From a virus, in IMG/VR virus record IMGVR_UViG_3300044814_000016, positions 1-63,666 of that record: DNA of 63,666 nt, one strand, 5' to 3'. A program made the translations under genes and the position numbers. Positions 48,339 through 56,829 of the stretch are shown here, piece after piece (positions within the stretch are counted from its first letter, which is position 1; the number at the start of each line of letters is the position of its first letter). A model generated the notes under the pieces. The model saw only the letters and a program-made list of their open reading frames with translations. It was not told the DNA's origin and did not search any database.

Positions 48339-48632
48339 ATGATGACCAAGCGGATGCTGATCAGGCACCTACAGGAAGACGGCGGCGACCTCGACGCGGA
48401 GGTTCAGATCTACGTCTGCGAAGACGGGATCCAGGGATGGTCCGAAGTCAAGTCGGTCGGCCGGCTCGGCGGGAGAGCCGATGACGAGATGGTTCCGACC
48501 GTCATCGAGATGGGCGACTGCATCGCAACGAGCGACGCGACCGACGAGGAACAGGCGATGGACGAGGCGAACACCGTCCCGTGGCACAGCGTCCCGGCCG
48601 GGTTCAACCCCGTGACGGGCCTGAGGCTCTAG
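48339..48632 (+). CDS. Hypothetical acidic protein
   Basis: 97 residues. KRMLIRHLQEDGGDLDAEVQIYVC opens a small alpha/beta fold; strongly acidic middle. ATG preceded by the previous stop by a few bases. Unknown. Confidence 0.65.
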   Translation: MMTKRMLIRHLQEDGGDLDAEVQIYVCEDGIQGWSEVKSVGRLGGRADDEMVPTVIEMGDCIATSDATDEEQAMDEANTVPWHSVPAGFNPVTGLRL

Positions 48633-48634
48633 TC

Positions 48635-48790
48635 ATGGCGATCCGGTACATGAACGAGTCGGCGTACAGCGCGACGATCGAGGAGATCTGGGGGCCGGTC
48701 GGGTGGGACACCGTTAAGGCGTACGCGCGGCGGCACGACATCAGTTGGTGGGACGCCGACATCATCCTGAACGGGACACCGACGACATGA
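48635..48790 (+). CDS. Hypothetical small protein (51 aa)
   Basis: 51 residues: SAYSATIEEIWGPVGWDTVKAYARRHDISWWDADIILNG resembles a short helix-turn-helix-like fold. Stop overlaps the next ATG. Confidence 0.6.
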   Translation: MAIRYMNESAYSATIEEIWGPVGWDTVKAYARRHDISWWDADIILNGTPTT

Positions 48791-48960
48791 GCACGACCGA
48801 GGAAAAGGCCGCGTACTGGCACGCAGCCGTCTCCGTGATCAGGGACGTTGAAGACGAGATGGAAGAGACGCTGGACACGCTGATGATGGCCCGCACCAGC
48901 CCGCTACTCGCCGCCAAGATCGAACGGTGGCGGGACCTGCTGATCAGCGTGTGCCCGTAA
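48787..48960 (+). CDS. Small helical protein (57 aa)
   Basis: 57 residues, one amphipathic helix (AAVSVIRDVEDEMEETLDTLMMA) and a second IERWRDLLISV. Last gene of its unit; unknown. Confidence 0.6.
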   Translation: MSTTEEKAAYWHAAVSVIRDVEDEMEETLDTLMMARTSPLLAAKIERWRDLLISVCP

Positions 48961-48970
48961 GACGAGAGCG

Positions 48971-49002
48971 GCGGGGGCCGCCGACCAAAGCGACCCCCGC
49001 CA
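48971..49002 (+). terminator. Putative terminator hairpin
   Basis: GGCGGGGG and CCCCCGCC, 8 bp, with a 16-base loop; no U-tract. Ends the unit begun at P3. Confidence 0.5.
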
Positions 49003-49078
49003 GAGAGAGTGAGATCACGACGGTCATCGCGAACACACAGAGCACGAGCATAGCGCATGAGCAGCAGTAACAGCCGCA

Positions 49079-49106
49079 CCCTCACTCACCACTAGTGGGG
49101 TAGAGT
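49079..49106 (+). promoter_or_regulatory. Operator-type promoter P4
   Basis: Poor -35 (CCCTCA), 16-base spacer containing CCACTAGTGG, -10 TAGAGT. The 13-mer here is a diverged ACCACTAGTGGGG-T with a perfect 10-bp inner palindrome. Precedes the 49133 gene. Confidence 0.6.
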
Positions 49107-49132
49107 TCAGAGCAGAGAGAGAGCCGAGGATC

Positions 49133-49459
49133 ATGACCAGTCCGCAGAGCACGTTCCCGATCGAGGCCGCACCCGAGCCCCGTATCCCCGCCCGGCACGC
49201 GCGGCGCCGTCGCGTCTGGCCGGTGCGCGTCGCGATGGGCGTGGCGCTCATTGTCACCCTGTTCATCGGTGTCGCCATCGGGGCGGGCAGCCCCGCACCG
49301 GCACCCGCAGCGGTGACGCACAGCGCCCCGGCCGCGATCGCGCCGAAGCCCGCAGCCCCGGTGGAGCCTGCGGCAGTGCCGCCCGTACCAGGTGCCAGCT
49401 CAGCTACGCAGCACGCGATCGCTGAGCTGTGCCGCACCGTGTCTGTCGGCAACGGCTGA
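49133..49459 (+). CDS. Membrane-anchored Ala/Pro-rich protein
   Basis: 108 residues. A basic segment (RHARRRRVW), one span (VRVAMGVALIVTLFIGVAIGAG), then a long Ala/Pro-rich stretch outside the membrane with a small C-terminal helix. ATG after AGAGAGAG. Possibly a superinfection-exclusion or envelope protein; unknown. Confidence 0.62.
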   Translation: MTSPQSTFPIEAAPEPRIPARHARRRRVWPVRVAMGVALIVTLFIGVAIGAGSPAPAPAAVTHSAPAAIAPKPAAPVEPAAVPPVPGASSATQHAIAELCRTVSVGNG

Positions 49460-49507
49460 TAATACAGACCTGGGCCGGGCACCTCGCCCGGCCCGAGAGG
49501 AGAGATC

Positions 49508-50386
49508 ATGACAAGCAGGACATGGGAAGACGACGCACGGGAGTTCGGTGTGCACGTGCGGCAAGGCGGCTGGCGGCTAGGGCTGCTAGTCGCGCGGCGC
49601 GTCGAGCCCGGCACCGGGCAGGGAGAGAACGTCGGGGCAAAATACCCGAAGTCACAAACCGGACAAACCGACAAGGTGTCCGCCTCGACGTTCGCCAAGG
49701 CAGCGGGCACAGACCAGCATCGCGTGATGCGCTACTACCGCGCCTGGCACGCGGCGGCGATCGCCGGTCTCGTGCCGCACCCCGGAGACCTCCAGCCCAG
49801 CGAAGACCCGCCGCTCGACGTCGAGCGACTGCCCGACTGGAGCGAGTTCTACCCGCCCGGCGACGATCACTTTCTGCGGAAGTCCCCGGAGGAGCGGGCG
49901 CGCCTGGAGGCGATCGCCGTCGAGCACGGCACCACCGCCGCGCAGATCACGCGAGTGTCTTCCGCGCCCAAGGCGATCGCCGCAGCGCTTGCGGCGAACC
50001 CGGAGCTAGCAGACACGGTGCTCGACGACCCAGCCGTTCAGCAGCACGTCACGCGAGCGCAGATCCGTCACGGTCAGGAGCGCATCGCGGAGGGCCACGA
50101 ACGCGCCAGGCGAGCGAACGACGACCCGGCCATCGCCGGGATCAACGGCTCGCTGAGTGCCATGGGAGCCAGGCTCGCCCTCAGCAGGGCGTGCATCGAC
50201 TTCGCCGAAGCCGTCGCGGCTAACCTGCCGGGGGCAGGGGAGCTGAAGGGAACCGAGCTGATCATGTTCCCGCGCACCCTGGACAGGGCCGCTAACGCGC
50301 TCACTGCTCTACGGGAGTGGATCGAGTCAGGCACCAGCCCGGATGACGAGCTGGCGCAGATACTCAAGGACGGGGACAACTCATGA
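49508..50386 (+). CDS. DNA-binding-like protein
   Basis: 292 residues. TDKVSASTFAKAAGTDQHRVMRYYRAWHAAA is a helix-turn-helix-like segment (about 52-85); the remainder is Ala/Arg-rich helices with PNLPGAGELKG. Resembles conserved actinophage proteins of unknown function. Confidence 0.68.
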   Translation: MTSRTWEDDAREFGVHVRQGGWRLGLLVARRVEPGTGQGENVGAKYPKSQTGQTDKVSASTFAKAAGTDQHRVMRYYRAWHAAAIAGLVPHPGDLQPSEDPPLDVERLPDWSEFYPPGDDHFLRKSPEERARLEAIAVEHGTTAAQITRVSSAPKAIAAALAANPELADTVLDDPAVQQHVTRAQIRHGQERIAEGHERARRANDDPAIAGINGSLSAMGARLALSRACIDFAEAVAANLPGAGELKGTELIMFPRTLDRAANALTALREWIESGTSPDDELAQILKDGDNS

Positions 50387-50835
50387 GCCGCGCCGCCGAC
50401 TGCATCCACCTGATCGACGCCCAGTGGTGCGCCGACTGCAACCCGGCAGCCGGCCCGGAGTCACCCCTGGAGGGGTGGATCAACGACGTGTTCGCGGTGA
50501 TCCCGACTGACGGGGAGCAGCCGAAGTCGCGCGACGTCATCGCCCTCGAATCGGGTCACACCCTGCACGAGACGGACACGGCGGTAGCGGCGATCCGTGA
50601 GCGTCACCCCGATCTGCCGCTCGTGAGCGACCGCAACGGGCTGCGGTTCACCCTGGATCACCTCGACCTGGTGAAGTACCAGCACGCGCGGGCGTCGCAG
50701 GCGCTCACGCTCATGCGGCGCATGTTCCGTGGGGCGCTCGTGCCGTACATGCTGCACACAGCAGACCCGTCAGAGGTCCGGCGGGCGCAGCGGCAGATGG
50801 AGCGGCTGCTAGAGGACATGGAGGAGTTCGTCTGA
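50383..50835 (+). CDS. Hypothetical protein
   Basis: 150 residues coupled as ATGA. CIHLIDAQWCADC opens it (zinc-like), then helical regions (HARASQALTLMRRMFRGAL). Acidic C-terminus. Last gene before a strong terminator. Confidence 0.65.
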   Translation: MSRAADCIHLIDAQWCADCNPAAGPESPLEGWINDVFAVIPTDGEQPKSRDVIALESGHTLHETDTAVAAIRERHPDLPLVSDRNGLRFTLDHLDLVKYQHARASQALTLMRRMFRGALVPYMLHTADPSEVRRAQRQMERLLEDMEEFV

Positions 50836-50858
50836 CAGAGGCGGCCGCTAGGTTGTGA

Positions 50859-50886
50859 GGGGCCGGGGCGACCCGGCCCCTTCTCT
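50859..50886 (+). terminator. Hairpin terminator
   Basis: GGGGCCGGG-GCGA-CCCGGCCCC, perfect 9-bp stem with a tetraloop, then TTCTCT. Confidence 0.85.
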
Positions 50887-50914
50887 GTACCCGTAGTGGG
50901 TGAGAGTGTAGAGT
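50879..50914 (+). promoter_or_regulatory. Operator-type promoter P5
   Basis: ACCCGTAGTGGGT at 50889-50901, the best match to the consensus, followed by TGAGAGT; an alternative -10 TAGAGT lies eight bases on. No clear -35. Precedes the exonuclease gene. Confidence 0.65.
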
Positions 50915-50948
50915 GATCCAACTCAACGACGAGTAGGAGAGTGAGGCA

Positions 50949-51980
50949 ATGACCGCACGACTGATCATGAGCCAACCGGAAATCGACCGTGACCGCGCCC
51001 GCTGGTTCGTCGAGCGGCGCAAGGGAATCGGCGCGAGTGAGATCGCCGCCGTCCTCGGTCTCGCCCCCGAGTCGTACGGCAGCGCGTTCGCGTTGTTCAC
51101 CGCTAAGCAGAGCGGCTTCGACTGGGACGAGGACAACGACAGCAAGCTGTGGGGACGGTTCGTCGAGCCGTACGTCTCTGACGTCTTCGCACGGAACTAC
51201 CCGTCGCTGTCGCTGCTCGGCGGCGGCCTGTACCAGAGCGTCGAGCGCCCGTGGCAGCTCGCGACGTTCGACCGTCTCGCGTTCGACGTGGACGAGTGGG
51301 GCATCCGCAGCGATGAGCTGACCGAGGTCGAGGAACGGTACGCGCTGTCACGCGCGGTGCCGGTGCAGATCAAGTCCAGCGCCACCGAGGAGGGCTGGGG
51401 CGAGCCGGGGACGGGTCAGATTCCCGTCCACTACCGGGCGCAGTGCCTACAGGAGATGGACGTGGCCGACGCTCACGCCGTGTGGGTGCCGGTCCTGTTC
51501 CCGCCTCACAAGGTGGTCACGTACGTGATCCTGCGGACGCAGGACGTCGAGGAAGACATTCAACTGCTGCGCGAGGCGGGAGAGGAGTTCATCATGCGTC
51601 TGATGAACGACGACCCGCCGCCGATCGACTGGACGTCGGCAACTGCGGCCGCACTTCGCACACTGCACCCGGTCAAGCCGAGCACCACGGCGGAGATCCC
51701 GAAGTTCCTCGCGAAGCGCTACCGCCGCGCGCAGCTCGCCAAGAGCGTGTCGAAGCAGCGGCTCAAGCAGGTGGAGAACGAGATCCGCGGCCGGATAGGC
51801 GGCGCTGACCGTGCGGTCGTGAAAGTCGCCGGCCGGGACATGACGGTCCTTACCCGGCGGGTGTCGCACCCGGAGCGAGTGGACATCGGCCTGCTGCGGC
51901 AGCAGCGCCCGGAGATCGCGAAGGAGTTCACCAAGACGGGCACCGTCGATGCCCTCTATCCGGGGAAGTACGCGAAGTGA
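50949..51980 (+). CDS. YqaJ-like viral exonuclease
   Basis: 343 residues, ATG after GGAGAGTGAGGC. WFVERRKGIGASEIAAVLGL, a D in the E-x-x-W/T-F-D-R region (LATFDRLAFDVDEWG), VQIKSSATEE with the catalytic Lys, and an ALYPGK end. YqaJ nucleases resect dsDNA for single-strand annealing; the partner RecT-like protein is 730 bases downstream. Confidence 0.86.
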   Translation: MTARLIMSQPEIDRDRARWFVERRKGIGASEIAAVLGLAPESYGSAFALFTAKQSGFDWDEDNDSKLWGRFVEPYVSDVFARNYPSLSLLGGGLYQSVERPWQLATFDRLAFDVDEWGIRSDELTEVEERYALSRAVPVQIKSSATEEGWGEPGTGQIPVHYRAQCLQEMDVADAHAVWVPVLFPPHKVVTYVILRTQDVEEDIQLLREAGEEFIMRLMNDDPPPIDWTSATAAALRTLHPVKPSTTAEIPKFLAKRYRRAQLAKSVSKQRLKQVENEIRGRIGGADRAVVKVAGRDMTVLTRRVSHPERVDIGLLRQQRPEIAKEFTKTGTVDALYPGKYAK

Positions 51981-52198
51981 CGCGAACCATCTGGGAGCGG
52001 ACGACGCCGTACGGGCTGCTGAAAGCCGCGTGGCCTGAGCCGCAGGACATCTACGCGGCTAACGGGGTGGAGCCGGTGGCGCGGGTACTGATGCAAGATC
52101 CCCGGCCGCGCATCACCCTCGACGGCGTGGAGATCACCCGCAAGCGCGCCGATCAGATCATCAGGGCGATGGTGCCCAAGGCAGAGGAGAAGCCGTGA
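51977..52198 (+). CDS. Hypothetical protein
   Basis: 73 residues coupled to both neighbours. TRTIWERTTPYGLLKAAWP and ITRKRADQIIRAMVPKAEE. Unknown, in the recombination operon. Confidence 0.63.
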   Translation: MTRTIWERTTPYGLLKAAWPEPQDIYAANGVEPVARVLMQDPRPRITLDGVEITRKRADQIIRAMVPKAEEKP

Positions 52199-52467
52199 GG
52201 AAGGTATTCCGCTACCAGGTACCCATCGACAGCACGGTTCACATCATCCCGCTGTCAGGCCCCGTGGTCGCGGTAGGCGAAGGTGGGAACCCGGAGAGGT
52301 GGCTGGAGTTCTGGGCTGAGCACTTCGACGGCGTTAAGGCGATGCCGCGCGCATTCCAGATCTACGGCACCGGGCAGCCCGTCCACGATGATGCCGGGTA
52401 CGTCGGCACCACTCCCCGTGACCCGACCGGCGGCATATGGCACCTGTACGAAAGGGGCGTGAACTGA
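52195..52467 (+). CDS. DUF7352-like protein
   Basis: 90 residues from GTG coupled as GTGA. KVFRYQVPIDSTVHIIPLSGPVVAVG is the conserved opening of a small actinophage family. Beta-rich. Unknown role. Confidence 0.72.
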   Translation: MRKVFRYQVPIDSTVHIIPLSGPVVAVGEGGNPERWLEFWAEHFDGVKAMPRAFQIYGTGQPVHDDAGYVGTTPRDPTGGIWHLYERGVN

Positions 52468-52706
52468 TGTGGGCGAGTGACGCCGAGTTCAAGATTCAGG
52501 CGGAACTCACCAAGGCGTACGGCAAGCACGGGCGGGAGCAGTGGGGACGCCATGAGTTCTACGCGATCCTCAAAGAGGAAGTCGATGAGCTGTGGGACGC
52601 GATCAAGGGCGACGAGCCGCTAGCTCGCGTTCACGCTGAGGCGATCCAGGTCGCCGCCGTGGTCCGCAGGTACCTGGAAACCGGCGACAGATACGGATGG
52701 AAGTGA
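52467..52706 (+). CDS. MazG-like small protein
   Basis: 79 residues from an ATG overlapping the upstream TGA (TGATG). EEVDELWDAIKGDEP then an Ala-rich helix resembles MazG-type folds, but the usual E-x-x-D motif is not seen. Function uncertain. Confidence 0.6.
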   Translation: MWASDAEFKIQAELTKAYGKHGREQWGRHEFYAILKEEVDELWDAIKGDEPLARVHAEAIQVAAVVRRYLETGDRYGWK

Positions 52707-52710
52707 CGTC

Positions 52711-53865
52711 ATGACAGCAGAGACGATCAAGGGAGCGGTCGCGGAACGCAAGAGCACGCCTGCGCCCGCCCCGGCCCCCGATGCGGCGCTCGCGCTGCGC
52801 GGCGGCGAAACCTGGTGGTCACCACGGCAGCTCGCCGCTCTCAAGGGGATGGGCATCAAGCACGCATCCCCGGAGGAGCTGCTGGTGTTCCTGCACTACT
52901 GCCAGAAGACTGCCCTTGACCCGTTCAGCAAGCAAATCTACCTGCTGGAGCGCCGGTCGAAGAACCAGCAGACCGGCGAGTGGGAGTACCAGCAGACGAT
53001 CGTGATCGGCATCGACGGCTACCGTGTCGTCGCGCAGCGCGCGGCGAAGCGCGAGGGCGTGCACCTGTCATACGAGGACACGGTGTGGTTCGACGAGAAC
53101 ATGGCCCACTATGAGATCTGGCTGGCGAGCACGCCCCCCGCCGGGGCCAAGGTCACCGTCATGAAGCACATGGATGACGGGACGAAACTCCCGTACCCCG
53201 GAGTCGCCCGGTTCACGAGCTACGCCGCGTACGCGAGGGGTCACCAGGGTGACGCGGCTTACCTCCAGTCGCAGTGGGCCGTGATGGAAGACCACATGAT
53301 CGAGAAATGCGCGGAGGCGTTCGGGCTGCGCAGGGCGTTCCCGAACGACCTCGGCGGCACGTACTCAGAAGAGGAAGTGATGCAGCAGCAGGAGCCGTTG
53401 GGGAACCCGCCGAAGATGGAACCCTATGCTCGCGACGCGGAGAGCGACGATGAGGGCGTCATCCCCGGCGGGGTAGACACAGACACGGGTGAGCGCACCG
53501 ACCCGGCAGCGTCCGATTCTCGGCCGTCTGGCGGTACGCCTGAACCCGAGCACGACAAGCCGAAGCTCAAGCCTGCCGGGGTGCGGGAACGGCAGCGGGT
53601 CAACGCCCGGTTGCACGCGACGTTCAGTGAGCACGGCATGGGCACGCAAGCGGACGCCGACGCCCGGCGCGGCGTCATATGCATGCTGCTGAACCTCCCC
53701 GCTCCGGTGCCCGCCGCGCAGCTCGACGACAAGCAGCTCAGCGCGGCGCTCACGGCGCTAGAGGGCGTGGTCAAGGCCGAGCAGGACAACCCGCAGACCG
53801 AGGGCGGGACCAACGTCGCGGCGGTGCTCCGCGAACTCGCCGCAGCGGGGATGGCGAAGTCATGA
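52711..53865 (+). CDS. RecT-like single-strand annealing protein
   Basis: 384 residues. Residues 30-220 match Bet/RecT proteins (LPLHYCQKTALDPFSKQIYLLERRS, IGIDGYRVVAQRA, YAAYARG, MIEKCAEAFGLRRAFPNDLGG). The C-terminal third is a disordered linker plus a helical domain (RERQRVNARLHATFSEHGMG). Works with the upstream exonuclease in homologous annealing. Confidence 0.88.
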   Translation: MTAETIKGAVAERKSTPAPAPAPDAALALRGGETWWSPRQLAALKGMGIKHASPEELLVFLHYCQKTALDPFSKQIYLLERRSKNQQTGEWEYQQTIVIGIDGYRVVAQRAAKREGVHLSYEDTVWFDENMAHYEIWLASTPPAGAKVTVMKHMDDGTKLPYPGVARFTSYAAYARGHQGDAAYLQSQWAVMEDHMIEKCAEAFGLRRAFPNDLGGTYSEEEVMQQQEPLGNPPKMEPYARDAESDDEGVIPGGVDTDTGERTDPAASDSRPSGGTPEPEHDKPKLKPAGVRERQRVNARLHATFSEHGMGTQADADARRGVICMLLNLPAPVPAAQLDDKQLSAALTALEGVVKAEQDNPQTEGGTNVAAVLRELAAAGMAKS

Positions 53866-54131
53866 GCGCGACCTGCAACATCCGGCAGGTGCAGATCGAC
53901 GCCGGTTACGACTTCGCGGTCCTCTGCGGCAACCACGCCGTCGTGATCTTCCGCGTCGAGTGCCCGAACGGCCACACCCACGACTCGGCGGTATGCGAGT
54001 ACCACCGGGCGATCATCATGGCGAACCGCGCGGGCAACGAGAACTACTGCGGCGCGTGCGCCCAGGACGGCAACGACCACGTGGTAGTGACATGGCGGGA
54101 GATTGACCATGAGCAGCAACATCGCGCATGA
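53862..54131 (+). CDS. Cys-rich hypothetical protein
   Basis: 89 residues coupled as ATGA. ATCNIRQVQIDAGYDFAVLCGNHAVVIF, CPNGHTHDSAVCEYH and YCGACAQDG form a likely zinc site. In the recombination operon. Confidence 0.66.
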   Translation: MSATCNIRQVQIDAGYDFAVLCGNHAVVIFRVECPNGHTHDSAVCEYHRAIIMANRAGNENYCGACAQDGNDHVVVTWREIDHEQQHRA

Positions 54132-54447
54132 CGTCCTCGTACGTGACGACGGGCGCTGTTTCAAGTGCGGCCGCATCGTCATGAACGGCCCTCACTCGTG
54201 TCATCACCGCAAGCTCAGGTCAGCGCTCGGCAGCGACACACCCGAGAACAGGATCACGCTTTGCGGATCGGGGACGACCGGGTGCCACGGCGAGGTGCAC
54301 AACAGCCCGCGAGCGTCACGCGCTGACGGGTACATCGTGTCGCGGTACAGGGAGCCGGAAGACATCCCGGTGAAGCACTGGGAACGCGGCTTCGTGTTCC
54401 TCACCGAAGACGGCGACATGCGCGACGAGGAGAGAGATGACGACTGA
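54109..54447 (+). CDS. HNH endonuclease
   Basis: 112 residues from ATG. VRDDGRCFKCGRIVMNGPHSCHHRK.., then NRITLCGSGTTGCHGEVHNSP: both Cys pairs, the His-His pair and the CHGEVH motif. Likely a DNA nicking enzyme used in packaging or recombination. Confidence 0.82.
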   Translation: MSSNIAHDVLVRDDGRCFKCGRIVMNGPHSCHHRKLRSALGSDTPENRITLCGSGTTGCHGEVHNSPRASRADGYIVSRYREPEDIPVKHWERGFVFLTEDGDMRDEERDDD

Positions 54448-54694
54448 GGGCAACTACATCGTGATCCGGCAGGCACCGAACCTGCCCGATGAGGACATGC
54501 CCGAGGGCCTGGACGGCGTCTGGTTCGACCTCAGCGGCTGGCCGGTGCCGGGACCGTTCGTGACGTCACTGAACCCGGTCGGCACCATCGAGGAGTACGA
54601 CTGCCACGCGACGTTCGCTGTCTACCCGACCGGGGAATTCGAGTTCAGCAGCACCGGCAGGTGCGCTGAGGTCTGGGAGATGCGACCGCTGTGA
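54437..54694 (+). CDS. Hypothetical protein
   Basis: 85 residues, acidic, beta-rich with GPFVTSLNPVG and FEFSSTGRCAEVWEM. Start overlaps the HNH stop region. Unknown. Confidence 0.62.
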   Translation: MTTEGNYIVIRQAPNLPDEDMPEGLDGVWFDLSGWPVPGPFVTSLNPVGTIEEYDCHATFAVYPTGEFEFSSTGRCAEVWEMRPL

Positions 54695-54948
54695 ACATCA
54701 CCGTCCAGCACACGAGAAAGATCACCGCGACACTGGGCGACGGTGACTACCACCCGCAGATCAGCGTCGGCCGCAAGCGAGTCAAGGTGTACCTCGTCGA
54801 GCTTGAGGTCAGCGAGGACAAGCACGACTTCAACCGCATCTACTCGGTGCTCGCCTACGGGCGGGCAGGCGGCGGCACGCGAATCTCGTCGATCGCTATC
54901 CCTCCCCTTCTCCACGGGATCATCGAGAACATGATGGCGGCACGGTGA
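54691..54948 (+). CDS. Hypothetical protein
   Basis: 85 residues from GTG. Beta-rich (ITVQHTRKITATLGDG, KVYLVELEVSED), C-terminal helix. Unknown. Confidence 0.62.
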   Translation: MNITVQHTRKITATLGDGDYHPQISVGRKRVKVYLVELEVSEDKHDFNRIYSVLAYGRAGGGTRISSIAIPPLLHGIIENMMAAR

Positions 54949-54949
54949 C

Positions 54950-55225
54950 GTGACCAGCGACGGCGACGACGTAGAGGACTGGGACGTTGACCCGGAGGCG
55001 ATGATCGGGATGGTCCGCCTCCACGTCCGCACGTGGGTGAACAACGGCTCGCTCAGCGACGCCGACACCGCGTCGCTCGTCAAGTACGTTGACCTGCTCG
55101 ACGAATGGATGTCATCGGGCAGGGAGCCGCCGCTGTCATGGCAGTGCCCCGACGACTGGGGTGACTACGCGCCGCCGCGCCCGATCGAGGACGTGGAGCT
55201 GCCCCCGTACAACCCACTCGACTAA
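54950..55225 (+). CDS. Hypothetical acidic protein
   Basis: 91 residues from GTG. Very acidic start (DGDDVEDWDVDPEAM), helical middle, Pro-rich end. Just before promoter P6. Unknown. Confidence 0.62.
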   Translation: MTSDGDDVEDWDVDPEAMIGMVRLHVRTWVNNGSLSDADTASLVKYVDLLDEWMSSGREPPLSWQCPDDWGDYAPPRPIEDVELPPYNPLD

Positions 55226-55245
55226 CTACCCGTAGCGAGTAGACT
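55218..55245 (+). promoter_or_regulatory. Operator-type promoter P6
   Basis: TCGACT, 16-base spacer AACTACCCGTAGCGAG, TAGACT. Contains ACCCGTAGCGAGT. The -10 to TAGACTGA matches the leftward DUF932 promoter closely. Overlaps the end of the preceding gene. Confidence 0.75.
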
Positions 55246-55280
55246 GAGAGTGCACGGCGAACAGAGAGAGAGTGATCATC

Positions 55281-55616
55281 ATGACCATGACCGCGACCGA
55301 AGAGACCCCGCATACCTGCCCGCAGGGCCCGCTCTGCGCATACTGGCACTCGACTCACTACAGCGTCGAGGACCCCGGCGGCTGCGTGCACGACTCCTGC
55401 ATGGGGATCGTCCACGACTTTCAGTGCCGCGCCTGCCAGGACGAGGTGAACGACGCCGACGCCAATGATCTCGCGTACTGCGTCAAGCACGGCTACGTCG
55501 CGGTCAGCGACAGCGGCTCAACCAGCGGCTTCGCCGGGGGCACCGTCAACTGGGCCCAACTCGCCTGCGGGTGCTTCGACATGGACGAGACCGGAGACAT
55601 GGAGGCAGCGCGATGA
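55281..55616 (+). CDS. Cys-rich hypothetical protein
   Basis: 111 residues from ATG (an earlier ATG at 55272 is in frame). HTCPQGPLCAYWHSTHYS, GCVHDSCMGIVHDFQCRACQDEV and QLACGCFDM suggest two zinc sites. Coupled to the next gene by ATGA. Confidence 0.66.
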   Translation: MTMTATEETPHTCPQGPLCAYWHSTHYSVEDPGGCVHDSCMGIVHDFQCRACQDEVNDADANDLAYCVKHGYVAVSDSGSTSGFAGGTVNWAQLACGCFDMDETGDMEAAR

Positions 55617-55987
55617 CCGCTGTCAACCCGGTGCCGCAGCCGACGCGCAGCGCACCACCCGTACCGCCCGAGTGGGGAGCGGCGCTCGCTGCTGAGCTAG
55701 CAGCTCTCGACGGGCACATGGACGAGCACCAGTGGGAGTACGGCCATTCGCTCGCGGAGCATCTGGTGAGCATCCACGGGTGGACCGTGCTCACCGAGGA
55801 GTGGGACGACGCGCTGCTGCTGCGCGCGATGCACCGCGTCGGCCACGAGACGGAGCGCGAGTGCCTTACCAACGGGCTCCGCGAGGTCGAGGCAGACGCC
55901 AGGGCAGCGGCGGCCCGGTGGCCGTTCACTACTGAGTGGCTGACTCCGGGCGAGATGAACCCGGACTGGGAAGGTGATCGCCAGTGA
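55613..55987 (+). CDS. Hypothetical protein
   Basis: 124 residues. Pro-rich start, then helical LAALDGHMDEHQWEYGHSLAEHLVSIHGW and LLRAMHRVGHETERECL with several His. Stop overlaps the next GTG. Unknown. Confidence 0.62.
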   Translation: MTAVNPVPQPTRSAPPVPPEWGAALAAELAALDGHMDEHQWEYGHSLAEHLVSIHGWTVLTEEWDDALLLRAMHRVGHETERECLTNGLREVEADARAAAARWPFTTEWLTPGEMNPDWEGDRQ

Positions 55988-56241
55988 CCGGGCGGCACGC
56001 CGCAGCGCAGGAGATCGACACCGCCCGAGGGCGACTCGACGCCACGCTGCGGATGATCGCGCAGGTCGTTCAGCATCACATCATCACCGGCCCCGAGCAG
56101 CCGCTCATGCCGACCGTCCCGGTCGATATCCGGCTGATCGAATCGCAGCCGGTGACGCCGCTCGTGACGCAGATCCGCGTTCACGTCTCCGGGGAGCACC
56201 GGCCGCGGTACTTCACCGTGGAAGTCAGGGAGGGAATCTGA
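55984..56241 (+). CDS. Hypothetical protein
   Basis: 85 residues from GTG coupled as GTGA. Helix then beta (IRVHVSGEHRPRYFTVEV). Ends at the next ATG (TGATG). Unknown. Confidence 0.6.
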   Translation: MTGRHAAAQEIDTARGRLDATLRMIAQVVQHHIITGPEQPLMPTVPVDIRLIESQPVTPLVTQIRVHVSGEHRPRYFTVEVREGI

Positions 56242-56423
56242 TGTATCTGAGCATCACGCTACTGGTCATCGGAGCGATCGTCACGGCGAACACGTTCATG
56301 GTGATCGCGAGCACCGGCAAGGAACGCGAGCCGTACACGCCCGCTCAGGTCGCGGGCATCACGGCGCTCAACGCGGCGATCGTCGTCTTCGTCGTGCTCG
56401 CCGCAATGCGACTGGGGATCTGA
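56241..56423 (+). CDS. Small membrane protein (60 aa)
   Basis: 60 residues from an ATG overlapping the upstream TGA. Two hydrophobic segments (YLSITLLVIGAIVTANTFMVI and AVVFVVLAAMRLGI) around a polar loop. Unknown role. Confidence 0.6.
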   Translation: MYLSITLLVIGAIVTANTFMVIASTGKEREPYTPAQVAGITALNAAIVVFVVLAAMRLGI

Positions 56424-56424
56424 G

Positions 56425-56544
56425 ATGCACTTCAACTTCAACGCTACGGGCTGGTTCGCCGCTATCGTCATGGTCGCGCTGCTGTGGGCGCTGGTGAGCG
56501 CCGCGCTGATCCTGTCGGGAACACTCGTCTGGAGCATCGCGTGA
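56425..56544 (+). CDS. Single-span membrane protein (39 aa)
   Basis: 39 residues, MHFNFNATGWFAAIVMVALL then a hydrophobic ALVSAALILSGTLVW, one span. Its stop overlaps the next GTG. Confidence 0.52.
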   Translation: MHFNFNATGWFAAIVMVALLWALVSAALILSGTLVWSIA

Positions 56545-56828
56545 TCGTCGCGATCGGCCCGAAGTGGCCCGGACTGATCATCATGAGCTGGATGCTCAGC
56601 GTGTTCTGCCCCGGCTGGAACATCGACGACGACGACGTCCGCGAGGCAGTCTACGGGTACGCCAGCACCCTCGTGCTGCCGAAGAACCAGCGACGCGAGT
56701 ACGAGGGCATCTGGGACACGTACTACGCAGCACGCGGTTACCCGTCGAGCAAGCCGCCGATGACGAGCCTGCCGCCAACGGCAGCGGAGACGAGATGGAT
56801 GACCACCGAACCATCAGGAGGGTACTGA
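56541..56828 (+). CDS. Hypothetical protein
   Basis: 95 residues from GTG coupled to the upstream stop (GTGA); ATG 56583 is an alternative. Hydrophobic start (WPGLIIMSWMLSVFCPG), then DDDDVREAVYGYASTL. Unknown. Confidence 0.58.
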   Translation: MIVAIGPKWPGLIIMSWMLSVFCPGWNIDDDDVREAVYGYASTLVLPKNQRREYEGIWDTYYAARGYPSSKPPMTSLPPTAAETRWMTTEPSGGY

Positions 56829-56829
56829 C

